Of a DNA stretch of 64,000 nt, positions 17,309 to 26,652 are shown one piece after another. The notes beneath the pieces are model-generated. The model was not told the DNA's origin. It did no database searches and was given only the letters and a program-made list of their open reading frames with translations. Position numbers and translations under genes: made by a program. This DNA comes from Xanthomonas fragariae (GTDB taxonomy: Bacteria; Pseudomonadota; Gammaproteobacteria; Xanthomonadales; Xanthomonadaceae). Location: assembly GCF_900183975.1 (NCBI RefSeq), contig NZ_LT853882.1:496001-560000 (forward strand), written 5' to 3'. Numbering within the stretch: position 1 is the first letter of the stretch; the number at the start of each line of letters is the position of its first letter.

Positions 17309-19087
17309 CTATAGCCCCTCCGGCGCAGCCTGCTCGAATCCCGCCGCCTGGCGCTGCCACAAGCCATCGAAGACGCCGCCGCGGCCGCGCAATTGCGCAG
17401 GGTCGCCGTCTTCCACCACGCGGCCTTCCTGTAACACCACGATGCGATCGAAGCCGATCACGGTGGATAGGCGATGGGCCACCGCAAGCACGGTGCGGTC
17501 GCGCATCAGATGATCCAGCGCGGCCTGAATTTCCGCTTCCGATTCGGTGTCCAGCGCCGAGGTCGCCTCATCCAGGATCAGGATCGGCGCATCCTTGAGG
17601 AATGCGCGTGCAATGCCTAGCCGTTGCCGCTGGCCACCGGACAACATCACCCCACGCTCGCCGACCTGGGTGTCATAGCCTTCGGGCAATTGTCGAATGA
17701 AGCCATCGCAGAATGCATGGCGCGCTGCTTCGTGCACCTCCGCATCGCTGGCGTCCGGCCGGCCATAGCGGATGTTGTCGCCGATGCTGCGGTTGAACAG
17801 TGCGGTTTCCTGCGGCACCACGGCGATCTTCTCGCGCAGGCTGTCCTGGCTGACGCTGCGGATGTCTTGCCCGTCGATCAGCACGCGCCCGGACTCCACA
17901 TCGTCCAGCCGCTGGATCAGCGCGATCAATGTGGACTTGCCGGCACCGGACGGGCCGACGATGCCCACCTTTTGGCCTGCCGGAATATGCAGGTTCAATC
18001 CGTCCAGTACCGCTGCCCGATCGGGATAAGCAAATCGCACCTGTTCAAAACGCACATCGCCCTCTGCCAGCGCCAACGGTGCATCCGAATCGACGATGGC
18101 GTGTGGTTGCAGAATGATATGCAGCGTATCGGCGATGGCGCCCAGTTGCTGGGTGGTATCCAGCAGGGTCAGCGCCAGATCGCGCGAGCCTTGCAGGATG
18201 CGGAAAGTCAGCGCGCTGACCAACACCACATCGCCTGCACTCACTGCGCTGGCGCGCCACATGCTGATCGCCCAGATCAACATGCCGCCGGCCATGAGCG
18301 ACAAACAGAGGTCGTGGATCACGCGGGCTTTTTCCACGTACATCCAGCTGCGCCGATGTGCGACTGCCTCGTGCCCGATCTGCTCGGCCAGCCGCGCGCT
18401 TTCGCGATCGCGCGCGGCAAACGCCTTGATCGTCCACACATTGGACACCGCATCGACCAATTCGCCGCCCACGCGTGCAGCCTGTGCAGCAAAGCGCTGA
18501 TGTTTGGCGCGACCACGGATGCCGAAGCTGGTGATGATGGCCGCCACAATCCCGATGAAGCCGACCAGGGTGGCCGCCATGCGCCAGTCCACTGTCAACA
18601 GCAACACGATTGCGCCGATGAAGTCCACGATCGGCGGCACGATTTTCCACGCCAACCCGCCGAAGATCTGCCCGGAAGCGCTGCCGAGCGCGGTGATGCG
18701 GTTGCCCAGTGCACCGCCGAAATGCTCGGTGAAATAGCGCATCGGGTGGCCGGTGAGATGGCGGAACAGATCCACGCGGATATCCACCACGCTGGCCACC
18801 ACGGTGCGGCAACCCAGCCAGCCGCCAAGCCGCCATAACAGGTTTTCGATCGCGATCAGGCTGATGAAAACGCCCAGCGGCAGCCATACATCGGCTTGGC
18901 TGCGTCGGTCGGTGGCCATCGCGTCCACCAGTACCTTCATGCCGTATTGCACGCAGACCGCGCAGCCGGCGGCGCCGACGATCAACAGCAGCAGACCACC
19001 AAAATGCCAGGGAAGTTGGCAGACGTAATGCCAGAGGAAACGTACCGGTGTGTCCGGCAAGAGATCGGGTTGTGCGGCGATTTTCAC
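17309..19087 (-). CDS. ABC exporter, fused transmembrane and ATPase domains (MsbA-like)
   Basis: This 592-aa half-transporter has six predicted membrane helices in residues 20-330. The nucleotide-binding domain (about 350-580) shows Walker A GPSGAGKST, the signature LSGGQRQRLGIARA, Walker B ILILDEATSALD and the H-loop AVAHRLSTV. Its ATG overlaps the stop of the glycosidase gene by 4 bp. The whole unit with glf, a glycosyltransferase and galE suggests export of a glycan, glycolipid or similar envelope compound. The substrate is inferred only from context. Confidence 0.85.
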   Translation of the reverse strand: MKIAAQPDLLPDTPVRFLWHYVCQLPWHFGGLLLLIVGAAGCAVCVQYGMKVLVDAMATDRRSQADVWLPLGVFISLIAIENLLWRLGGWLGCRTVVASVVDIRVDLFRHLTGHPMRYFTEHFGGALGNRITALGSASGQIFGGLAWKIVPPIVDFIGAIVLLLTVDWRMAATLVGFIGIVAAIITSFGIRGRAKHQRFAAQAARVGGELVDAVSNVWTIKAFAARDRESARLAEQIGHEAVAHRRSWMYVEKARVIHDLCLSLMAGGMLIWAISMWRASAVSAGDVVLVSALTFRILQGSRDLALTLLDTTQQLGAIADTLHIILQPHAIVDSDAPLALAEGDVRFEQVRFAYPDRAAVLDGLNLHIPAGQKVGIVGPSGAGKSTLIALIQRLDDVESGRVLIDGQDIRSVSQDSLREKIAVVPQETALFNRSIGDNIRYGRPDASDAEVHEAARHAFCDGFIRQLPEGYDTQVGERGVMLSGGQRQRLGIARAFLKDAPILILDEATSALDTESEAEIQAALDHLMRDRTVLAVAHRLSTVIGFDRIVVLQEGRVVEDGDPAQLRGRGGVFDGLWQRQAAGFEQAAPEGL

Positions 19088-20235
19088 GTGCCGATGTCGG
19101 CCAGCGCGGACTGCGGTGCGCGCTGGCCGAAGCGGTCATGCTCGCGCCGCAACTGTTCGGCCAGGCCGGCATGCAGCGGCCGCTCCCCGTGCTCATCCGC
19201 GTAACCAAACAGGCCTGTCGGACAATGGCGATAATTTTCCCAGCCCGGATAGTCCAGCACCGGATACAGGCAGATGCCTTCCATGGCCACGCCTTGCTGC
19301 AAGGCCAGCGCGACTTCGCTGCCGACGTGCTCGAGCCACGGGCCGCGTTGATCGGCTTCGGCACCGGTTTCGGCGACGAACATCGGGCGGCGATAGCGCT
19401 GCCAGAACTCCTGCATGATGGTCGAGAACGGGCGGTGGTCGGCAGAGCTTCGCAGGATCGGCACGCCGCCGAGATACCACTGATTGTCCGAGTAATAATT
19501 GACGCCGATGATGTCCAGATACTGCGGCGCCCCACCCAGGCCGGGCCACTGTTTTCCGAACAGCATGTCCCAGGCTTCGAACTGCGCCAGGCGCAAGCGT
19601 TCGGCTTCGCGTCGCGGGCCGGGGCGATCGTTTGACGGCACCACATGGATCGCAGGATCCACCTGCACGAAACGCGCGCGCGGCTCGACCTGCCGCATTG
19701 CGTCGATCGCGGCAATGGTGGCACGCACCAGTTGATGCTTGAGCTCGAAGCCGCGCCCGCGTCCCATCGGATGCATGTGTGCGTGATCGCCGCCATTCCA
19801 CGCCCAGAACGAGATCTCGTTGAGCGGCGCATAGAATGGCACCGCGTCGGTTTCGTTTTTGATGCACTGCGCGGCCGCCGCGGCGAACCGCGCGAAGCGG
19901 TCGACGAATTGCGGCGTCCAGATATCCACATCATCCGGCCAGCCGTAATGGCACAGGTCCCAGATCACCTGCATGCCGGCCGCATTGGCGGCATGCAGCA
20001 TCGGTAAAAAGCTGGACCAATCGTAATGCCCGGGGCGTTGCTCGATCAGGTGCCAACGCAAGCCATCGCGCACAGTGCGCAAGCCGTGCGCGGACACCGC
20101 CTGGTAATCCTTTGCGGCCCAACGGTCGTGCTTGGTGCCGGCGATCAGGTCCAGCCGACGCCCATCGCGGCGACGGTGGCTCGAACACTCGAATCCGGCC
20201 ATGAAAAAACTCTCGAACACTGTGGGGGTATGCAT
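19084..20235 (-). CDS. Glycosidase, family 1 (beta-glucosidase-like)
   Basis: This protein is 383 aa from the ATG at 20235, which has AGGA seven bases upstream; an in-frame start at 20283 looks spurious. The TIM-barrel signs are present. FYAPLNEISFWAW carries the probable acid/base glutamate, and MFVAETGAE carries the probable nucleophile. VIWDLCHYGWPDDVDIW resembles the early barrel strands of clan GH-A. It is shorter than classic GH1 enzymes (about 450 aa). No signal peptide is visible, so it is probably cytoplasmic. It is cotranscribed with the ABC exporter and lies 93 bp from glf. Confidence 0.72.
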   Translation of the reverse strand: MHTPTVFESFFMAGFECSSHRRRDGRRLDLIAGTKHDRWAAKDYQAVSAHGLRTVRDGLRWHLIEQRPGHYDWSSFLPMLHAANAAGMQVIWDLCHYGWPDDVDIWTPQFVDRFARFAAAAAQCIKNETDAVPFYAPLNEISFWAWNGGDHAHMHPMGRGRGFELKHQLVRATIAAIDAMRQVEPRARFVQVDPAIHVVPSNDRPGPRREAERLRLAQFEAWDMLFGKQWPGLGGAPQYLDIIGVNYYSDNQWYLGGVPILRSSADHRPFSTIMQEFWQRYRRPMFVAETGAEADQRGPWLEHVGSEVALALQQGVAMEGICLYPVLDYPGWENYRHCPTGLFGYADEHGERPLHAGLAEQLRREHDRFGQRAPQSALADIGT

Positions 20236-20328
20236 CTGACATCCTGCTGCACGCTCGGCTGCGCGTTGGCAGCCGAGCGTCAATGACTGCCCCGCAGCGG
20301 GACTGCTGCAGGGGCGGGGCGTTGTCGA

Positions 20329-21516
20329 TCACATCGCCGGTTCGGCGCGACGCTGCTGTTCGGCGTCTTCGATGCGCTTGTACAAGGCCAAGGCCTGACC
20401 GACCACTTGATCCATGTTGTAGTACTTGTAGGTGCCCAGCCGCCCAAGGAAGGTGACCTTGGGCGTCTCGGCCGCCAAGCGCTCGTAGCGCCGGTACAGC
20501 TCGGTGTTCTCTGCGCGTGGAATCGGATAATACGGATCGCCTTCGGCCGATGGATACTCGCGGGTGAGGCTGGTCTTTGGGTGTTGCTGACCGGTCAGGT
20601 GCTTGTATTCGGTGATGCGCGTGTAGGCGACATCTTCGGCCGGATAGTTGATCGTGGCCACCGCCTGGAAGTGCTCCTGATCCAGCGTGCTGTGCTCGAA
20701 CTTGAGCGAGCGATACGGCAGCTTGCCGTAGCAATAGTCGAAGTATTCATCCACCGGCCCGCTGTAGACCAGCTGGTCGTAGTCCAGCTCGTCGCGGATC
20801 TCGCGGTAGCAGGTATTGAGCATCACCTTGATGTTGGGATGATCGAGCATGCGCTCGAACATGCGCGTGTACCCGTGCAATGGCATCTGCTGGAAGGTGT
20901 CGGTAAAGTAACGGTCGTCGTCGTTGGTACGCGTCGGCACGCGTGAGGTCACCGATTTGTCCAGCTGCGACGGATCCAGGCCCCATTGCTTGCGCGTATA
21001 GCCGCGGAAGAAGGTCTCGTACAGCGCGTGGCCCACCTGGTTGATCACCACATCTTCGCTGGTCTGGATGTCGGCCACCGGCTCGGCACGGCTGGCCAGA
21101 AACGCGGCGGCCTCTTCTTCGGTGGTGAGCTGCAAGCCGTACAAGCGATTCAATGTGGTCATGTTGATCGGGATCGGCACCTGCTGCTCGCCCACCTGCG
21201 CGAGCACGCGGTGCTCATACGGGCGCCACTGCGTGAAGTTGGACAGATAATCGACGATGCGCTGCGCATTGGTGTGGAAAATATGCGGGCCATAGCGATG
21301 GATCAGCACACCGGCATCGTCGTGAAAGTCATAGGCATTGCCACCGATATGGGGGCGACGATCGACCACCAGTACACGCTTGCCCAGGCCCGTAGCCAAT
21401 CGCTCGGCCAGCACGCTGCCGGCAAAACCCGCGCCGACGATCAGGTAATCGAAGCCACGCCGCGTACTGCTGCGCGTACGCGTGTTGGCGAGCGGCGCAG
21501 CGCCGGAAAGCGTCAT
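20329..21516 (-). CDS. glf: UDP-galactopyranose mutase
   Basis: This 395-aa flavoenzyme interconverts UDP-galactopyranose and UDP-galactofuranose. The N-terminal FAD fold reads YLIVGAGFAGSVLAERL. RPHIGGNAYD, GPHIFHTN and the C-terminal GRLGTYKYYNMD are hallmarks of the family. I chose the ATG at 21516, which overlaps the stop of the upstream glycosyltransferase (ATGA). It supplies galactofuranose donor for the surface glycan implied by galE and the glycosyltransferase. The N-terminal extension of about 20 residues before the FAD motif is Ser/Thr/Arg-rich. Confidence 0.92.
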   Translation of the reverse strand: MTLSGAAPLANTRTRSSTRRGFDYLIVGAGFAGSVLAERLATGLGKRVLVVDRRPHIGGNAYDFHDDAGVLIHRYGPHIFHTNAQRIVDYLSNFTQWRPYEHRVLAQVGEQQVPIPINMTTLNRLYGLQLTTEEEAAAFLASRAEPVADIQTSEDVVINQVGHALYETFFRGYTRKQWGLDPSQLDKSVTSRVPTRTNDDDRYFTDTFQQMPLHGYTRMFERMLDHPNIKVMLNTCYREIRDELDYDQLVYSGPVDEYFDYCYGKLPYRSLKFEHSTLDQEHFQAVATINYPAEDVAYTRITEYKHLTGQQHPKTSLTREYPSAEGDPYYPIPRAENTELYRRYERLAAETPKVTFLGRLGTYKYYNMDQVVGQALALYKRIEDAEQQRRAEPAM

Positions 21517-22697
21517 TGCATCCAAGAGAGGGTCTCCTTCATCAAGTCGTAGGTGTGGTCCCAGGACATATCGCCCAGAACCTGGTCGGCGGAGTGGAAC
21601 AACTGCTCGCGATCGGCGCCGTCCTGCAGCGCGGTCTCGCAAGCGGCCACAAAGGCATCGGGAGTGTCGGCAATACGCACCACGCCGGAGTCGCCATAGG
21701 TGCGCACCACATCGTGGATCGGCGTGGACACGACCGGGCAGCCGCCGGCCAGATATTCGGGCGTCTTGGTCGGGCTGATGAAGCGGGTGGAGGCGTTCAT
21801 CGCGAAGGGCATCAACGCCACATCCCAGCCAGACAGATAGCCGGGCAGTTCGTCGTAGGTTTTGCTGCCCAGGTAATGGATGTTGTCGGCCTGGGGCAAA
21901 TCGGCCGAGTCGATCTTGGCCACCGGCCCGATCATCACGAACTGCCACTGCGGCCGCTGCACGGCAATCGTGCGCAATAGCTCCACATCGAAGCGCTCGT
22001 CGATCACGCCATAGAATCCGAGTCGCGGATGTGCAATGCCGGTTTGATCGGCAGGCTCCTGCTGCGGCGCGCGAGCTGCAGCAAAGTGCGCCACGTCCAC
22101 ACTGCTCGGAAACGCATGCGCGTTGGCATGCAGCGCGCGTTTGGCTTCCCATATGCTGTAGCCGCCGGTGAAAACCACATCGGCACGCTGCAGCAGTTCG
22201 CGCTCGCGTTGCACCAGTTCGGGCGGCGCACCGCGGAAAGCCGACAGCTCATCCATGCAATCGTAGACGATGGTGCGTGGATGCAGATGCGCACTGAAGC
22301 TCTGACTCATCGGCGTGTAGTACCACAGCAGCAGATCGCTCACGCCGAGCTCGGCCAGGTAGCCGTCCAGCAGCCGGCGCTGCACCTGCACGGCATCGTC
22401 GCCTTCGCGCCCGGCCGGCAAACGCGGCACCAGGACATGCACGCCGCCTTCCTCGCCACGCACCTGCAGCCACGGATCGGGCTCGTCGCAGGCAATGGGT
22501 TCTTCCCAGAATAGGACGTTGAAATCGCGTGCAAAGCGCGCCATCAGATGCTGCGGGCGCTGATAAACAAAGCTCCATCGCAGATGCGACAGACACAACA
22601 GCGTGGGCCGTGACGCGTCGAACTGCGGCGCACTGTCGGATGCAACGGCTCGGCGGGTCTTGCCGATAGCGTATTGGAACTGACCAGCCCAACTCAT
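21513..22697 (-). CDS. Glycosyltransferase (GT-B fold, group 1-like)
   Basis: This 394-aa protein has an N-terminal motif for acceptor recognition (LSHLRWSFVYQRPQHLMARF) typical of a subgroup associated with glf. The C-terminal donor domain shows LGFYGVIDERFDVELL, then HYLGSKTYDELPGYL and the E-containing TKTPEYLAGGCPVVSTPI. It is a GT-B retaining-type enzyme. Coupling to glf by a 4-bp overlap suggests a galactofuranosyl- or galactosyl-containing product. The start at 22697 has GGGGA upstream. Confidence 0.85.
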   Translation of the reverse strand: MSWAGQFQYAIGKTRRAVASDSAPQFDASRPTLLCLSHLRWSFVYQRPQHLMARFARDFNVLFWEEPIACDEPDPWLQVRGEEGGVHVLVPRLPAGREGDDAVQVQRRLLDGYLAELGVSDLLLWYYTPMSQSFSAHLHPRTIVYDCMDELSAFRGAPPELVQRERELLQRADVVFTGGYSIWEAKRALHANAHAFPSSVDVAHFAAARAPQQEPADQTGIAHPRLGFYGVIDERFDVELLRTIAVQRPQWQFVMIGPVAKIDSADLPQADNIHYLGSKTYDELPGYLSGWDVALMPFAMNASTRFISPTKTPEYLAGGCPVVSTPIHDVVRTYGDSGVVRIADTPDAFVAACETALQDGADREQLFHSADQVLGDMSWDHTYDLMKETLSWMQ

Positions 22698-22737
22698 GGA
22701 ATGTCCCCAGTAAAAGAAAAGAAAGAATCACCGCGCA

Positions 22738-23907
22738 TCACGCGCGCGAAAGACGGTCGGCGACCACCAACGTGCGTGCCGGTTCGCTGCGCCGCCGCCC
22801 ATCCGCCGTCAGCATCAGCCGGCGTGCCGGTGCAACGAGTTCGCGAGCAACCTCGCGTTCGGGTACGGTTGCCGGTGTGCGCTGCCGGGGCAGGCGCGAG
22901 GTGGCATAACCATCTGGGTACATCGACTGCCAGCGCCAGGTGTCGCGGCACATGCGGTCCAGGTCGTATTCGGCTTTCCAGCCCAACAGCCGATTGGCCA
23001 GCGCGGTACTGGCGAAATACACCGCCACATCGCCATCGCGGCGCGGCGCAATGCGCAGCGGGATGCGGCGACCGCTGGCACGCTCGAACGCGGCCGCCAC
23101 TTCGCGCACGCTATAGCCGCGCCCGGTGCCGAGATTCACCACCAGCCCCTTGCGTTTGCGTTGCAGGTAATCGATAGCATCCACGTGCGCGCGTGCCAGA
23201 TCCATCACATGCAGATAGTCGCGCACACCGGTGCCGTCTTCGGTGGGGTAGTCGTCGCCAAACACATGCAAGGTATCGCGGCGACCGACCGCAACCTGCG
23301 CGATGTACGGCATCAAATTGTTCGGCACCCCGCGCGGGTCTTCGCCCAGATAGCCGCTGGGATGCGCACCGACCGGGTTGAAGTAGCGCAGCAGCGCCGC
23401 GTTGAACTCCGGCCAGGCCGCGCTCAGATCGCCGATCATTTCTTCCATCATCAGCTTGGTGCGCCCGTACGGATTGATCGCCTTCAACGGCGCGCTTTCC
23501 TTGATCGGGCTGATGTTGGCGTCGCCATACACGGTGGCAGACGAACTGAACACCAGGTTGGACACCTTGGCGATGCGCATTGCACGCAACAGCGACAGCG
23601 TGCCGGTGACATTGTTGTTGAAATACAGCAGCGGCTCGCGCACCGATTCGCCCACCGCCTTGAGCGCAGCGAAATGCAGCACCGCATCGATGCGTTTGCT
23701 GATCAGCAGCTCTGCGAGCTCGGGTGCACGCACATCCATGCGATGGAATTCCGGTCGAAATCTCATCAGATGCTGCAGATGATCGAGCACGCGTTCGGAC
23801 GAATTGCTGAAATTATCGACGATGCACACATCGTGTCCACGTCGCGCCAGTTCGACGCAGGTATGTGAGCCGATATAGCCGGTACCGCCGGTGACCAAAA
23901 TTCTCAT
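22738..23907 (-). CDS. galE: UDP-glucose 4-epimerase with C-terminal extension
   Basis: This 389-aa enzyme of the extended SDR family makes UDP-galactose, the substrate of the downstream mutase. The NAD motif GGTGYIGSHT lies at the extreme N-terminus. SSSATVYG supplies the serine, and INPYGRTK the Tyr-x-x-x-Lys. The enzyme core ends near WQSMYPDGY. About 50 basic residues (PRQRTPATVPEREVARELV and on) extend beyond the usual C-terminus. They are of unknown role and could be a low-complexity tail acquired locally. Confidence 0.92.
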   Translation of the reverse strand: MRILVTGGTGYIGSHTCVELARRGHDVCIVDNFSNSSERVLDHLQHLMRFRPEFHRMDVRAPELAELLISKRIDAVLHFAALKAVGESVREPLLYFNNNVTGTLSLLRAMRIAKVSNLVFSSSATVYGDANISPIKESAPLKAINPYGRTKLMMEEMIGDLSAAWPEFNAALLRYFNPVGAHPSGYLGEDPRGVPNNLMPYIAQVAVGRRDTLHVFGDDYPTEDGTGVRDYLHVMDLARAHVDAIDYLQRKRKGLVVNLGTGRGYSVREVAAAFERASGRRIPLRIAPRRDGDVAVYFASTALANRLLGWKAEYDLDRMCRDTWRWQSMYPDGYATSRLPRQRTPATVPEREVARELVAPARRLMLTADGRRRSEPARTLVVADRLSRA

Positions 23908-24265
23908 TGTTGTCTGCCTTGTGGGAGCGCTGACGCGCTAGCCTGCCAATGGCGCGGATGCACCACCTCGCACGTTTCGATGCGTGTTGCGTGATGTCAT
24001 CGCGCCAGCAGTGCTGAGCACCTGTGCCACGCACGAATGGCGGGCAGGTCTGGGCGAGAAGTAAGGGGGGGCGTGCATCACGTCCAACGCAACTTATGTT
24101 AGGTGGCGCGGCGTGAGAGCAGACGCAGTGGTTGGTGTGCGCCATGCGAGTACAACGTTGACCGGATGCTCACTGCCTCTGTGTGTTTTCGTTCGTTCGC
24201 TGATTGCCAATGCAATGCGGCTGATCAACCATCGGATGCGACGCAGCATCAAGCGTGCCGGGCAA
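23908..24265. other. Intergenic region upstream of galE
   Basis: About 360 bp with no supported gene. It should hold the galE operon promoter. I see no clear operator. Confidence 0.4.
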
Positions 24266-24300
24266 CAAAAAGCCCGCATCACTGCGCAAGTGACGCGGGC
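24266..24300 (-). terminator. Rho-independent terminator of the SDR gene
   Basis: On the minus strand, GCCCGC-A-TCACT pairs with its complement around a 5-nt loop, with one mismatch, and is followed by CTTTTTG. It starts about 24 bp after the stop of the SDR gene. Confidence 0.8.
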
Positions 24301-24323
24301 GTGGCGACACCTTGAATATCGCG

Positions 24324-25190
24324 TTACAGAGTGACTGCACCGCCGGAAATCATCAGTAAGGTGCCCGACGTATAACTGGCCGTATCGGATGCCAGCATGA
24401 CATACGCCGATGCCAGCTCGACCGGCTGACCAGGACGGCCCATCGGCGTTTGGCTGCCGAAATTTTCTACCGAATCTTCGTCCATGCCCGACGGAATGAA
24501 CGGCGTCCAGATCGGGCCCGGCAGCACGGCGTTGACGCGAATGTTTTTCTCGGCCAACACGCCGGCCAAGCCAATGGTGAGGTTGGCCAAGGCGCCCTTG
24601 GTGGCCGCGTAGGGCAGGATGTTCGGCGTCGGCTTCTTCGACTGCACCGAGGCGGTGTTGATGATGGAGCCGCCATCGGTCATCAACGGCACCGACAAGC
24701 GCACCAGGTTGAACACCGCATGCACGTTGGTGTCGAAGGTCTTGCGCCACTCGTCCAGAGTGATGTCTTCAAAGCTCTGGAAATACTTCTGATAGCCGGC
24801 GTTGTTGACCAGGATATCCAGACCACCGAACGTGCTGTTGACCTTGTCGATCAACGCTGCAGCCTGGCTGGGGTCGCTGATGTCGCAGCCGACCAGCAAT
24901 GCGTTGACGCCGGCCTTTTCAATCAGCGCGCCGATCCTGGCCGCGTCTTCCTGCTCATCGGGAAGAAAGGCAATCGCCACATCGGCGCCTTCGCGCGCAT
25001 ACGCGATTGCCACCGCAGCGCCGATGCCGCTGTCGCCGCCGGTGATCAGCGCACGCTTGCCTTTCAGCTGGCCGTGACCGACGTAGCTGTCTTCGCCATG
25101 GTCCGGGCGCGGGTCCATCTTCTCGGTCCGGCCCGGGAAGCTCTGCTGCTGTGGCTTGAACGGCGGGCGCGGGTAATTAGGCAAGGGCAT
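24324..25190 (-). CDS. SDR-family oxidoreductase (YghA/YhdF-like)
   Basis: This protein is 288 aa from the ATG at 25190, which has AGGAG upstream. The N-terminal proline-rich leader (NYPRPPFKPQQQSFPG) before the Rossmann domain is characteristic of the general-stress SDR subgroup. The cofactor motif is TGGDSGIGAAVA. NNAG is present, and the catalytic YAATK lies near residue 200. The substrate is unknown; members act on small polyols or aldehydes. It is monocistronic with its own terminator. Confidence 0.85.
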   Translation of the reverse strand: MPLPNYPRPPFKPQQQSFPGRTEKMDPRPDHGEDSYVGHGQLKGKRALITGGDSGIGAAVAIAYAREGADVAIAFLPDEQEDAARIGALIEKAGVNALLVGCDISDPSQAAALIDKVNSTFGGLDILVNNAGYQKYFQSFEDITLDEWRKTFDTNVHAVFNLVRLSVPLMTDGGSIINTASVQSKKPTPNILPYAATKGALANLTIGLAGVLAEKNIRVNAVLPGPIWTPFIPSGMDEDSVENFGSQTPMGRPGQPVELASAYVMLASDTASYTSGTLLMISGGAVTL

Positions 25191-25420
25191 TGGGTGTCTC
25201 CTGACGGCGGGGGTCACGGGTCTGAGCGTCAGTGTGGTCACGCAGACGTAAACATCCGGGCTAAGCCATGTGGGCGGCATGTGTGTTGCGCGCCGGGAAA
25301 TGGCTCGCGTATTCACGCCATGCGCAATACCACTGCGTGCACTGGATATGTTCGGTACCCAAACTTCATGTGCTTTTGCCGACCACGCTCGATACTGCGC
25401 GCATCGTCAGGAGGTCAACC

Positions 25421-26062
25421 ATGTTCTTCCGCCGCAATGGGCTGTCGTTGTGTTTGCTTGCGCTCACGCTGTTGTTTATCGGTTGCCAGATCTACGCCGG
25501 GTTGCATGCGTTTAACGAAGAGTTGACCGAGCAGGGTCAGGCGACGCTGCAGCTGGCTGCGTATCTGCACAGCCCGCACTTCATGTCTGCACTGTTCGAG
25601 AACTGGGAGAGCGAGTTTCTGCAGATGGGCATGTATGTGTTGTTGACGGTGAAACTGCGTCAAGTAGGCTCAGCCGAGTCGCGTCCGCTCGATCCGAAGG
25701 AAGAAACCACCGACATCAAACCCGGTGCAACGCCATGGCCGGTGCGCGCTGGCGGGCTATGGCGACGCTTGTACGAGCATTCGCTGGCGATCGCCTTCGG
25801 CGCGTTGTTCCTGATGAGCTTTGTGCTGCACTTTATCGGTAGCTGGCGGCTGGCGTTGCTGGAGCATGCGCAAAAAGACTTGCCGCCGATCACCGTGCTC
25901 GACCATTTCACCAGCGCATCGTTCTGGTTCGAGTCGATGCAGAACTGGCAGAGCGAATTTCTGGCAGTGTTTGCGTTGGTGGTGTTGACCATCTGGTTGC
26001 GGCAGAAGGATTCGCCGCAGTCCAAGCCGGTGCAGGCACCGCATTCGCAGACCGGCGGGTAG
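25421..26062 (+). CDS. DUF6766-type membrane protein
   Basis: This protein is 213 aa from the ATG at 25421, behind AGGAGG. The N-terminal helix (LSLCLLALTLLFIGCQIYAG) leads to a conserved stretch HSPHFMSALFENWESEFLQ. MGMYVLLTVKLRQ and a second half repeat the pattern: a helix near LFLMSFVLHFIGS, then FWFESMQNWQSEFLAVF and VVLTIWLRQK. The internal duplication of NWESEF/NWQSEF is typical of the family. Its function is unknown; it is often near stress genes. Confidence 0.75.
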   Translation: MFFRRNGLSLCLLALTLLFIGCQIYAGLHAFNEELTEQGQATLQLAAYLHSPHFMSALFENWESEFLQMGMYVLLTVKLRQVGSAESRPLDPKEETTDIKPGATPWPVRAGGLWRRLYEHSLAIAFGALFLMSFVLHFIGSWRLALLEHAQKDLPPITVLDHFTSASFWFESMQNWQSEFLAVFALVVLTIWLRQKDSPQSKPVQAPHSQTGG

Positions 26063-26209
26063 CGCCGCCATCAGACCTGCTGCGCTGCCATCAGGCGGGC
26101 GCGGTCGACTTTGTCGACAGGCATCACTTCACGCCATCACATGTCTTCGTTCACCACCGTGCAATGCGCCAATGCCTAGCGTGGTGCCACGACGACGCAG
26201 GAGAGCAGC

Positions 26210-26395
26210 ATGGGTAGCGAACCGAAAAAGCCATGGGGTCCGGAAGATGATCAGCAAAAGCCATTCACCCCGCAGGAGCAGCGCAACGAGGACGTTGAAT
26301 GGAAGGTGCACGACATGCCCGACGACGATCCGGAAGTGAACAAGGCCGATCCAGAGCATGATTACGAACGCCCGGATGGTTCGGAAAAACGCTGA
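26210..26395 (+). CDS. Small charged hypothetical protein
   Basis: This 61-aa protein has an AGGAG ribosome binding site. It is dominated by Asp, Glu, Lys and Pro (KPWGPEDDQQKPF; DMPDDDPEVNKAD) and is probably disordered and cytoplasmic. I recognise no domain. A clear terminator follows 21 bp later, so it is a complete small transcription unit. Confidence 0.6.
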   Translation: MGSEPKKPWGPEDDQQKPFTPQEQRNEDVEWKVHDMPDDDPEVNKADPEHDYERPDGSEKR

Positions 26396-26416
26396 GGCCA
26401 TCCAGCGACCAGACAG

Positions 26417-26444
26417 AAAAGCGCCCGCAGATGCGGGCGCTTTT
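26417..26444. terminator. Bidirectional-type terminator
   Basis: A-rich AAAAGCGCCCGCA pairs with TGCGGGCGCTTTT. It ends the small charged gene and would also work on the other strand. Confidence 0.85.
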
Positions 26445-26597
26445 CATTTCAGGCGTTCGTCGAGTTAACCCACACTGCGTTGCCTCGACGCCACGCGAGG
26501 CAACAGCGCTCAATGACCAGGGAGATACCCCAAGTCTGCTGCGGTCTTGCCGCGCAACAATCGATAGACCATCGGTCTTGAGGATCAACCAGGTACT

Positions 26598-26652
26598 GCC
26601 AAGCAGCGCATATGGCGGCGCGCACGCAGCGCCGCCATATGCGCTGCTTGGC
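26598..26652. repeat. Perfect 23-bp inverted repeat
   Basis: The arms at 26598-26620 and 26630-26652 are perfectly complementary, with a 9-nt spacer. The stem centre includes CATATG. There is no U-tract, so it is not a standard terminator. Confidence 0.8.
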
